DNA of 11,138 nucleotides from Dehalococcoidia bacterium (GTDB lineage: Bacteria; Chloroflexota; Dehalococcoidia; Bin125): positions 1-11,138 of the forward strand of contig RKRS01000231.1 in the NCBI GenBank assembly GCA_007571275.1, written 5' to 3'. This document shows, piece by piece, positions 1 through 5,797 of the stretch. Within the stretch, counting starts at the first letter, position 1. Each line of letters starts with the position of its first letter. The position numbers were made by a program, and so were the translations under genes. Under the pieces are notes generated by a model. That model searched no databases. It saw only the letters and a program-made list of their open reading frames with translations, and was not told the DNA's origin.

Positions 1-63
1 GACCCAGAGACCGCGTGAGTAACGCGAACAGAACCTAGCGTGGGCGGCGGATACGCTGCCAGC

Positions 64-447
64 ATGCGCGTACTTCGCTACGACTTGCCCCGACAGACGC
101 TGATTGCGTTTCTCGCCACGCTGGCCATCACCGCCGCGATCGGCTGGCTGATCTCTGTGCTCGACCAGGTAACGGTTGAGGAAATTGCCAAGGCGGAGGT
201 CCGCGGCGAGCGCGAAGGTCGACTCGATGGCTACGAGGCCGGTTTCGAGCGGGGCCGTCTGGATGGCGCCGGCCTAGCCCAACTCGAGCTGGCAGAGCTA
301 CTGGAGTCGGGCGACCCTGCGGTTGGCTATCAGCTGGCCTACGACTTCGCCTGGAATGACGCAATCGCCACGGCGCTAACGCGCGCCAAGCGGAACAAGT
401 TGGAAGTCGAGTCCGCCTTTGAATCGTGGGAAGCGTTACGGCGATGA
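64..447 (+). CDS. Small single-pass membrane protein, hypothetical (paralogue of next gene)
   Basis: I do not recognise a named family. The 127-residue product has a short basic N-terminus, one hydrophobic segment at about residues 12-33, then a charged, probably extracytoplasmic or coiled region. That region carries glycines every four residues (RxxGxxxGYxxGFxxG, about residues 48-70) and ends in an FAWNDA motif followed by a helical, charged tail. The ATG at 64 puts the basic residues directly before the membrane segment. A GTG at 40 is also in frame but adds only a short Gly-rich stretch, and neither start has a convincing Shine-Dalgarno. The stop overlaps the start of the next gene (ATGA at 444-447), so the two are probably translationally coupled. 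The downstream protein has the same layout and shared motifs, which supports both being real genes. Function is unknown. Confidence 0.68.
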   Translation: MRVLRYDLPRQTLIAFLATLAITAAIGWLISVLDQVTVEEIAKAEVRGEREGRLDGYEAGFERGRLDGAGLAQLELAELLESGDPAVGYQLAYDFAWNDAIATALTRAKRNKLEVESAFESWEALRR

Positions 448-902
448 GCGAACGTCGCACCCGACTCGAGGGTTGGGGTCGTGAAGACCTGGAACGGTCG
501 TGGTGGCGTCGGGGCTATGACCCGATCGGCCGTCATACGATGGTCGCCGTGGTGCTGGGCGTGCTGTTTGCGGCGCTGATCGGCGCCGCGCTTGATCCAC
601 TCAATCTGCGCACCGCTGACGACCTGAGGCGGGCCGAGATGAGAGCCTACGACCAGGCCTACGCAGACATCGAAGCGGACGGATACGCCGATGGCGTTCC
701 CTACGGCGAAGTGCAGCAAATGGGAGCGGAGATTGTCGGAGAGGGCGTCGGCGCTGACTCGATCTACGGGCAGCAGTTTCGCGTGGGTTGGCGACAAGGC
801 TGGAACGATGCGCTGGAAGCGATGGCCGAAGCTGCGGAATCAGCCGGTCTCCCTGCTGGATACACCGAGTTCCGTGTCCTGGAGCAACTCGAGACGCGCT
901 AG
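444..902 (+). CDS. Small single-pass membrane protein, hypothetical (paralogue of preceding gene)
   Basis: Function unknown. The 152-residue product has an Arg/Trp-rich cytoplasmic N-terminus of about 31 residues, one membrane segment at about residues 32-50, and a soluble C-terminal region. After the membrane segment it follows the pattern of its upstream neighbour: a DDLRRAEMRAY stretch (upstream: EEIAKAEVRGE), a Gly/Tyr-rich DGYADGxxYG stretch, and a GWNDALEAM motif (upstream: AWNDAIATAL). The start at 444 is chosen because it overlaps the upstream stop as ATGA; an in-frame start at 426 would lie inside the upstream gene. The gene ends 52 bp before the end of the convergent permease gene on the minus strand. 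The pair could be a membrane complex or two subunits from tandem duplication; that is inference. Confidence 0.72.
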   Translation: MSERRTRLEGWGREDLERSWWRRGYDPIGRHTMVAVVLGVLFAALIGAALDPLNLRTADDLRRAEMRAYDQAYADIEADGYADGVPYGEVQQMGAEIVGEGVGADSIYGQQFRVGWRQGWNDALEAMAEAAESAGLPAGYTEFRVLEQLETR

Positions 903-954
903 GTCATGTGATCATCGCATGTCTCGGAGTTGTGAAGAATGTCGGTGCGCGGCC

Positions 955-1935
955 TCAGGCCCCTCGGAGGCGGGGATCGAGTACGTCGCGCAGCGCGTCA
1001 CCGAGCAGGTTGAAGCCGAGCACGATCAGCATGATTGCGCCGCCGGCGAAGACCGTCTGCCACGGGTGGAGGTCGAGCGAGCCTCGCCCCGCCTGCACCA
1101 TTTGACCCCAACTGGGGATGCCCTGCGGTCCCGCGCCGAGGAAGGAGATCGAGGCCTCGGCGAGGATGTAAGCGCCGATACCGATGCTGAACGCGATGAT
1201 CAGCACCGCGACGACGTTGGGCAGCACGTGGCGGACCATGATCCGTAGGTCGCTTGCTCCAACGACACGGGCCGCGAGGACGAACTCGCTCTCACGCACG
1301 GCGAACACGGCTGAACGGATCAATCGCGTTGTGATCGCCAATCCCGCGACGCCGAGCCATAAGACGACGTTGAACACCGACCGTTCCGTGATCTGGGTGA
1401 AGACCAGAACCAGCACCAGGAAAGGAATCGCCTGGAGCATGTCGACGATTCGCTGGATGAGCAAATCGACGATTCCAGCGTAGTAGGCGGAGATCATGCC
1501 GATGATCAGTCCCCCAACCACCGCGATGACCGACGCGCCCAAGCCGACAATCAGGCTAAGCCGAGCGCCGTGCACGACCTGCGACCAGATGTCGCGGCCG
1601 AATTTATCGGTGCCAAACCAATGGTCGCCGCCTGGCTCTTCGAACTGCGAGACCAGGACCGGCGAACCGATGTCGGGATTGCGCGCCAGTTCGAGCGTGC
1701 TCGGGTTGGCCTTGTAGTCGGGATTGGGCGTCTCGAAAATCTCGTCGGGATCGTGTCGCTGAATGACTCCCGCGAGCAGCGCGACCAAGATGAACAGGAC
1801 GACCACGATCAGACCGGAGCCACCCAACGGCTTGCCGCGCATGAAGCGCGCCAGACTACGGGCGGCGCCCCTGCTGCGGTCGAGCAGCGTCGGATCTCGC
1901 AGGGGAACGACCGTCGGGTCGAGGGTCTGAGTCAT
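955..1935 (-). CDS. ABC transporter permease, oligopeptide/dipeptide type (DppC/OppC-like)
   Basis: Inner-membrane permease of a peptide/nickel-type ABC importer (binding-protein-dependent transport inner membrane component, BPD_transp_1). It would form the translocation channel with the DppB-like partner. The 326 residues hold an N-terminal membrane segment at about 41-58, then the DppC-type signature HWFGTDKFGRDIWS at 105-118. The EAA loop that contacts the ATPase is at 217-240 (ALAARxxGASxxxIMxRHVLPN type). EASISFLGAG at 260-269 and LGDALRDVLDPRLRG at 311-325 are also typical of the family. The soluble loop between TM1 and the GTD motif (about 59-104) is fairly long and acidic. An AGGGAGGG ribosome site at 1941-1948 overlaps the stop of the upstream permease gene, 11 bp away, so the two are co-translated. 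Substrate cannot be deduced. It is the last gene of the operon, and no ATPase gene follows. Confidence 0.95.
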   Translation of the reverse strand: MTQTLDPTVVPLRDPTLLDRSRGAARSLARFMRGKPLGGSGLIVVVLFILVALLAGVIQRHDPDEIFETPNPDYKANPSTLELARNPDIGSPVLVSQFEEPGGDHWFGTDKFGRDIWSQVVHGARLSLIVGLGASVIAVVGGLIIGMISAYYAGIVDLLIQRIVDMLQAIPFLVLVLVFTQITERSVFNVVLWLGVAGLAITTRLIRSAVFAVRESEFVLAARVVGASDLRIMVRHVLPNVVAVLIIAFSIGIGAYILAEASISFLGAGPQGIPSWGQMVQAGRGSLDLHPWQTVFAGGAIMLIVLGFNLLGDALRDVLDPRLRGA

Positions 1936-1946
1936 GGCCGCCCTCC

Positions 1947-2903
1947 CTACGAGAGCCGAATGCGCGGGTCGATCACCCCGTAGAGGATGTCGACCACGAG
2001 GTTGGTCAGCACGGTGAATACGGCGATGATCAACACGACTGACTGGAAGACGGGATTGTCACGAGCGAACAGCGAGGTCAGCACCTTGTTGCCGATGCCG
2101 GGGATGTTGAACATGTTCTCGAGGATGACCTGTGAGCCGATGATCGTGGCGATCGTGACGCCCATCACGGTGAGCACCGGCAGGAGCGCGTTGCGCAGCG
2201 CGTGACGGATGATCACCACCGACTCGCGCAGCCCCTTGGCGCGGGCCGTGCGGACATAATCCTGGCGCAGCACCTCGAGCATCTGCGAGCGCAGCAGGCG
2301 CATGGTCGTCGCGGTGCCGGCGAAGCCGCCGGCGAACATCGGGATCAGGTACCAGGTGATCGCCCGCTCCGGGTCTTCCCAGAGGTGCGGCTGGCCGATC
2401 ACGTCGATCAGGAAGAGGTCCCACTGCAACACGACGAGGGAAGCGATCGCGGCGGTCCAGAATACGGGCGCGGCGAGCGCGAGGATGGCCAGGCCGCGCA
2501 ACGTGTAGTCGGCGAGCTTGTCCTGGAAGATCGCCGATAACAGACCAACCGGGATGGCGACGGTAAAGCCGACGATCATGATCAGCACGCCGAGCTCGAT
2601 CGAGTAGGGCAGCGAGCGGCCGATCTCGTACCAGACGGTGTTCTGGGTGAGGAAGGAGTCGCCCAGGTCGAGTCGGACGGTGTCCCAGAGCCAGACGGCG
2701 TATTGCTCGCCGATGGGTTTGTCCAGACCGAGGTCGGCGCGGCGCTGTTGGATGTTCTCAGCTGAGGCGCTGCCTGCGTCGAGGCCCAGCGAGGCGGTGG
2801 CGAAGTCGCCCGGCAGCACGCGAATCGCGAAAAACGAGAACGTGCCGACCAGGAAGACGACGAAGACAGCGCCGATCACTCTGCGGATGATGTAGGCCTG
2901 CAT
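1947..2903 (-). CDS. ABC transporter permease, oligopeptide/dipeptide type (DppB/OppB-like)
   Basis: Inner-membrane permease that pairs with the downstream DppC-like protein. The 318 residues start with the typical MxAYIIRRVIGAVFVVF membrane segment and RVLPGD (28-33). The AxNIQQRRADLGLDKP loop is at 48-63 and GRSLPYSIELG at 95-105. The EAA loop is at 215-238 (DYVRTARAKGLRESVVIIRHALRN type). ENMFNIPGIG (262-271) and VDILYGVIDPRIR (304-316) are hallmarks of the DppB branch. Length and order of segments match the family. The gap to the upstream binding-protein gene is 124 bp and contains a strong hairpin, while the gap to the next permease gene is only 11 bp. The ribosome site is weak (AGGCG-type sequence about 8 bases before the ATG), which suggests lower translation than the binding protein. 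Peptides, sugars, opines or nickel are all possible substrates for this family. Confidence 0.95.
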   Translation of the reverse strand: MQAYIIRRVIGAVFVVFLVGTFSFFAIRVLPGDFATASLGLDAGSASAENIQQRRADLGLDKPIGEQYAVWLWDTVRLDLGDSFLTQNTVWYEIGRSLPYSIELGVLIMIVGFTVAIPVGLLSAIFQDKLADYTLRGLAILALAAPVFWTAAIASLVVLQWDLFLIDVIGQPHLWEDPERAITWYLIPMFAGGFAGTATTMRLLRSQMLEVLRQDYVRTARAKGLRESVVIIRHALRNALLPVLTVMGVTIATIIGSQVILENMFNIPGIGNKVLTSLFARDNPVFQSVVLIIAVFTVLTNLVVDILYGVIDPRIRLS

Positions 2904-2968
2904 TGCCGCGCCTGTGCTCCCTCGCTGAGTATGTCAGTTCGGATTGGCTCGGTGCGCTGGAGGATCGC

Positions 2969-3013
2969 CATCAGCCTCCGACAGGCGCCAAAGGCGCTCG
3001 CCGGAGGCTGATG
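2969..3013 (-). promoter_or_regulatory. Strong intra-operon hairpin between binding-protein and permease genes
   Basis: A perfect 12-bp inverted repeat is present: CATCAGCCTCCG at 2969-2980 and CGGAGGCTGATG at 3002-3013. Inside it lies a second short stem, GCGCC/GGCGC with an AAA loop (2985-2997). In the operon's mRNA it falls after the binding-protein stop (3028-3030) and before the permease start (2903). No T-rich run follows it in the direction of transcription, so it is not a classic intrinsic terminator. By analogy with hairpins between malE and malF, it may protect the 3' end of the binding-protein transcript or partly terminate transcription, giving excess binding protein over permease. 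That role is inference. Confidence 0.7.
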
Positions 3014-3027
3014 ACCGACGTGCTGGA

Positions 3028-5025
3028 TCAGAGCGGAACCGGTGAGGGCGCCTCGCGCGTCGCGGCCGACGGGTCATCGAGATCGAGGTAATGCTCCATC
3101 GCCTGGAGGCTGACAGCGAGGAAGTTCCAGCCTTCTTCGTCCGTCTTCTTCTCGATCTTGTTGTAGTTGTAGCCGATCCACGGGTAGATGTAGTTGTAGC
3201 AGATGCTGCGACCGAACTGACCGCGCTCCATGACGTACTCCTGCACCTCACGCACCATCTGGTAGGCGGTCTCGTAGTCGAGCTCCTGCTTGGCGGCGAC
3301 CAACGTCTCGTCGATGTACGGGTCGGAGACGTCCCAGTAGTTGGAGCCGGCGCCGGTGGTGAACGCCCCGATCATGTCGGCCCGCGCATCGGGGATTTCG
3401 ATGTTCGGAATCCAGCTGAAGAACGGGTCGAAGTCCTTGGCAATCCAAGACGGGATGATTTCCAGGTACGGCTTGGTGATGCCGTTGAACTGGTCGGTGT
3501 CGAAGGCCTGGTTGAACATCTCGGCGATGATGCCTGGCGTCGCTGACCAGGCGGCGCGAGAGGCCCAGAGCTCGGAAGTGACCCAGTCGATCTGGCCCAG
3601 CTCGGGTCCGCCGGCGGCGTTCCAGAGCGCGCGCGCCTCTTCGATATCGGCGTCCTTGTCGACTCGATAGCCCGGTGTCGTTTCGAGATCCCCTTGTGGG
3701 ATGGCCCAGGCTTCCTGCATCCAGGAGACCGGGCCGGAGACCTTGCCGAGTCCGTTGTGCAGCTGCTGGATCAGCTGACGCCGGTTGGTTGCCAGGTCGA
3801 TGGCGCGGGTCAGGCGCAGGTCGTTCCAGGGCGCTTTGTTCGAGGGGGTGAAGATCGCCACAGTGTTGGCGACGCCCTGGTAGGTGAGGTAGGTCTCGTC
3901 GATCAGGTCGTCGTGAATCGCCAGGATCGTGTTCGGGTCTGGGTCGGTCATCGAGTCGACCTGCTTTTGCTCGAACGCGATGCGGTAGGCGTTGGGGTCC
4001 TGGAAGGTCTGTACCCAGACCCAGCCGTCGAGATGGGGCTTGTCGGGCAGGCCGTAGAAGTTGGGGTTCTGGACGGCCGAGATGCCCTCGCCCGGGTCCC
4101 AGCGGGTGAGGATGTTGGGGCCGGTGCCGATCACCTTGGATGCGTCGACCTCGGTGTACTGGTCTTCGGTGCCGCCGACCAGTTCGGGCTGGTTGATCAG
4201 GTTGAACTCGTTGGCGAAACCCTGCACGAAGGTGGCGTCGGGCTCGACCAGGTTCAGGCTGACGCTGTTGTCGACCTGGTCAATTGAGGCGACCCCTCCC
4301 CAGTAGGCGGAGCGGCCGAAGTTGCCAGCCTCTTCACCGCTGGTCAGCAGCTTGTTGCGCTGACGGTCGATGTTCCAGACGATGTCTTCGGTGGTCAGCG
4401 CGCGACCGGCCGCGGCGGCCGGGTGGTTGGCGCCAGGGCCTTCGGCGTGCCAGCTGACGCCGTCGCGCAGGTTGAGCACGACGGTGGTCGAGTCGGGTAG
4501 CTCCCAGGTTTCCGCGAGGTCGCCGACGAGGTCGCCGGTGTCGGGGTTGGCAAAGCGCAGAATCTTCGACTGCACCCGCGCGAGCACCTGCAGTACGGGC
4601 GACGCGACGGTGCGCTGGGCGTCGTAAGTCTCGTAGACGTTGGCCGACTGCTCGACGATCCAGCCGCCGTACTTCTTGGTCGAGGCGACCATCGCCTGCT
4701 GCTGCATGGCCTGTTGTTCGGCCTGATCCTCAGCGGTTTGCTCCTGCGTCTGTTGCTGCATGGCCTGCGCATCAGCCTGCTGCTGAGTTTGCTGTTGCAT
4801 GGCTTGCTGCTGTTGCGGCTGCATCGCCTGCTGCTGAGCCTGTGACGTGGTCTGCTGCTGTTGCTGCTGGACTTGGGTGACGGCCTGACCGTCGTCATCG
4901 TCGTCGCCACAGCCGACCAACGCCAACCCGGCTGCGCCGACGCCAGCGCGAGCCGAGGCGCGTAGAATGCCGCGCCGACTCATCCGTTTGCGGTTCATCC
5001 GCTGCCAATAGGAACGCTCGCTCAT
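3028..5025 (-). CDS. ABC transporter substrate-binding lipoprotein, peptide family (SBP_bac_5), Q-rich linker
   Basis: Periplasmic or cell-surface binding protein that delivers substrate to the DppB/DppC-like permeases encoded next. The 665-residue product starts with a twin-arginine signal (SRRGIL, residues 16-21), a short hydrophobic stretch and a lipobox LVGC with Cys39 as lipidation site. DDDDD follows at 41-45, then a Gln/Ala/Met-rich linker at about 47-113, and then the family 5 binding domain. Family features include GDLAETWE, LRDGVSWH, a TTEDIVWNIDRQ stretch (the usual T-A-x-D-V-v-f-S-x-x-R), RLTRAIDLATNRRQLIQQL and NPNFYG. The ATG at 5025 is chosen because AGGAGG lies 5 bases upstream and it places the Tat motif near the N-terminus. 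An in-frame start at 5082 lacks this. The protein is longer than usual (family about 500-600) because of the linker. The ligand cannot be read from sequence. Confidence 0.95.
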   Translation of the reverse strand: MSERSYWQRMNRKRMSRRGILRASARAGVGAAGLALVGCGDDDDDGQAVTQVQQQQQQTTSQAQQQAMQPQQQQAMQQQTQQQADAQAMQQQTQEQTAEDQAEQQAMQQQAMVASTKKYGGWIVEQSANVYETYDAQRTVASPVLQVLARVQSKILRFANPDTGDLVGDLAETWELPDSTTVVLNLRDGVSWHAEGPGANHPAAAAGRALTTEDIVWNIDRQRNKLLTSGEEAGNFGRSAYWGGVASIDQVDNSVSLNLVEPDATFVQGFANEFNLINQPELVGGTEDQYTEVDASKVIGTGPNILTRWDPGEGISAVQNPNFYGLPDKPHLDGWVWVQTFQDPNAYRIAFEQKQVDSMTDPDPNTILAIHDDLIDETYLTYQGVANTVAIFTPSNKAPWNDLRLTRAIDLATNRRQLIQQLHNGLGKVSGPVSWMQEAWAIPQGDLETTPGYRVDKDADIEEARALWNAAGGPELGQIDWVTSELWASRAAWSATPGIIAEMFNQAFDTDQFNGITKPYLEIIPSWIAKDFDPFFSWIPNIEIPDARADMIGAFTTGAGSNYWDVSDPYIDETLVAAKQELDYETAYQMVREVQEYVMERGQFGRSICYNYIYPWIGYNYNKIEKKTDEEGWNFLAVSLQAMEHYLDLDDPSAATREAPSPVPL
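4687..4887 (-). repeat. Gln/Ala/Met-rich intragenic repeat (linker of binding lipoprotein)
   Basis: About 67 codons just after the lipobox encode a degenerate array of QQQAM, QQQT and QQQ units with five AM dipeptides. On the plus strand this appears as runs of ctg/ttg and repeated catggcctg. The reading frame is intact throughout. The array probably forms a flexible tether between the lipidated Cys and the folded domain. The near-identical triplets make it prone to slippage, so length may vary between strains (inference). Confidence 0.85.
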
Positions 5026-5143
5026 CGTATCCTCCTGAACAGAGCCTCCGTACCCGCCGACGGCCAGGCTCATAAAGAGCAACGATACAGTACGTCTGAG
5101 TTATTGTGCTCCGATCATCACTGCAACACGAAGAAAATGTCAG
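5026..5143. promoter_or_regulatory. Divergent promoter region between importer operon and small hypothetical gene
   Basis: This 118-bp stretch separates two divergently transcribed units and must hold the promoter of the importer operon, unless transcription enters from elsewhere. It is locally richer in A+T than its surroundings at about 5071-5140. A weak minus-strand candidate is TTGCAG (5121-5126) with AATAAC (5100-5105), but the 15-bp spacing is short. No clear operator palindrome was seen. The individual boxes are tentative. Confidence 0.35.
5030..5036 (-). promoter_or_regulatory. Strong ribosome binding site for the binding lipoprotein
   Basis: The minus strand reads AGGAGGA here, with AGGAGG ending 5 bases before the ATG at 5025. 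It decides the start of the lipoprotein gene over the in-frame ATG at 5082 and is the best ribosome site in the transporter operon. This fits high expression of the binding protein relative to the permeases. Confidence 0.85.
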
Positions 5144-5461
5144 GTGACCCAAGCAGTCCGTGAACTGACGCTGCGTGGAGTTCCGATCTGGCTGCTGCGT
5201 CAGTATCTGGAGCAGCTCGGCGCATCCGAGATCGAGCCTCCCAGTCCTGGTCCTACCGATCCTGATGCGGTAGTTTCCCCTGATGGCGCGATGTCGGGAG
5301 ACGGTTGGACGGTGCTCTGGCGCACGGAGCAACGACCCATGCACCCTCGGTTGCCAACCAAAATGGACGAGCACTTCTTCGTTTTCATCGCCGAGTCAGA
5401 GCAGGCATTGGAGTCGTTGATCGATCGGTTCATGCTCAAGGCGCAACGCGGCGGTGGCTAG
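5144..5461 (+). CDS. Small conserved-looking hypothetical protein (105 aa)
   Basis: The product is soluble with no signal peptide or membrane segment. It opens with a helical LTLRGVPIWLLRQYLEQLG stretch (about residues 8-26). A Pro/Gly/Asp-rich variable loop follows (30-50), then a beta-like segment GWTVLWRTEQRPM and a C-terminal helix ESEQALESLIDRFMLKAQRGGG. The strand-helix pattern looks like a small alpha/beta domain, but I cannot name the family. GTG at 5144 is the only start that keeps the full LTLRG helix; the ATG at 5137 is in another frame and stops at once. No clear Shine-Dalgarno precedes the GTG. It is divergent from the importer operon and separated from the CoA-transferase genes by 336 bp of repeats, so no functional link is evident. 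Confidence 0.65.
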   Translation: MTQAVRELTLRGVPIWLLRQYLEQLGASEIEPPSPGPTDPDAVVSPDGAMSGDGWTVLWRTEQRPMHPRLPTKMDEHFFVFIAESEQALESLIDRFMLKAQRGGG

Positions 5462-5495
5462 AGGCCAGTTTGCAGCTCCTTGAATGCTCTCGGCA

Positions 5496-5606
5496 GCCCC
5501 CTCAGTCACTACGTGACAGCTCCCCCAGAGGGTGAGCACTCCGATCCGCGCACCCTCTCCTCCGGGATCCCCCTTTGGGGAGCTGCCGCGCAGCGGCTGA
5601 GGGGGC
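5496..5606. repeat. Palindromic repeat element, copy 1 (cruciform-type, about 111 bp)
   Basis: The ends form a perfect 10-bp inverted repeat: GCCCCCTCAG at 5496-5505 and CTGAGGGGGC at 5597-5606. Within lie two small side hairpins, GTCAC-TAC-GTGAC (5505-5517) and GCCGC-GCA-GCGGC (5585-5597). The next layer pairs AGCTCCCC (5518-5525) with GGGGAGCT (5577-5584). The whole can fold as a branched, cruciform-like structure. A second related copy follows at 5642-5758. There is no U-run typical of a terminator. It looks like a dispersed REP/MITE-like element, though presence elsewhere in the genome cannot be seen here. Confidence 0.75.
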
Positions 5607-5641
5607 AGGTTGTGACTCCTCCCGCAGGCGAGAGTGGGAGC

Positions 5642-5758
5642 GCCCCCCTTCCGTCACTACGTGACGACTTCCCCCAGAGGGGGAAGCGTGTTGATCCTCG
5701 CCCCCTTCCTTCGAACTCCCCTTCTGGGGGAGCTGCCCGTGTAGCGGCTGAAGGGGGC
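5642..5758. repeat. Palindromic repeat element, copy 2 (cruciform-type, about 117 bp)
   Basis: This has the same orientation and layout as copy 1, 35 bp further on. It shares the exact 13-mer GTCACTACGTGAC (5653-5665), CCCCCAGAGGG, GGGGAGCTGCC and the AGCGGCTGA-to-G-run end. The outer stem pairs CCCCCTTC (5644-5651) with GAAGGGGG (5750-5757). An inner perfect stem CTTCCCCC-AGA-GGGGGAAG lies at 5668-5686, a stem CTCCCC/GGGGAG at 5716-5732, and a side stem GCTGC/GTAGC at 5732-5745. Side-hairpin sequences differ from copy 1 while pairing is kept, which suggests that the fold matters. It ends 39 bp before the CoA-transferase start. Confidence 0.75.
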
Positions 5759-5771
5759 AGTCTGGCTGGCC

Positions 5772-5792
5772 TATCATGCCGCCAGCTGGAGG
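5772..5792 (+). promoter_or_regulatory. Ribosome site and possible -10 box of the CoA-transferase operon
   Basis: GGAGG at 5788-5792 lies 5 bases before the ATG at 5798 and fixes the start of the first CoA-transferase gene. TATCAT at 5772-5777 resembles a -10 box (5 of 6 bases) and would give a leader of about 14 bases. No good -35 box sits at the proper distance, because that position falls in the end of the palindromic element. The ribosome site is secure; the promoter is tentative. Confidence 0.55.
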
Positions 5793-5797
5793 CGAAG

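Noticed and set aside
1..39. 3' end of an upstream plus-strand gene ending at TGA 16-18 or TAA 20-22
   Set aside because: Only five or six codons are visible and each frame has a stop; the frame cannot be chosen.
951..961. GGCCTCAGGCC palindrome at the end of the DppC-like gene as a terminator
   Set aside because: The stem is only 5 bp and no T-run follows in either direction.
3694..4287. Long plus-strand frame antisense to the binding lipoprotein
   Set aside because: It is a Gly/Val/Asp-rich shadow of a strongly supported gene; no ribosome site or domain.
5026..5082. Longer N-terminus of the binding lipoprotein from ATG 5082
   Set aside because: It has no ribosome site, while AGGAGG precedes ATG 5025; the extension would bury the ribosome site in the coding region.
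5496..5758. Two repeat copies as a CRISPR fragment
   Set aside because: The copies are long, branched palindromes of about 110 bp with a single spacer; no short direct repeats with regular unique spacers and no cas genes.
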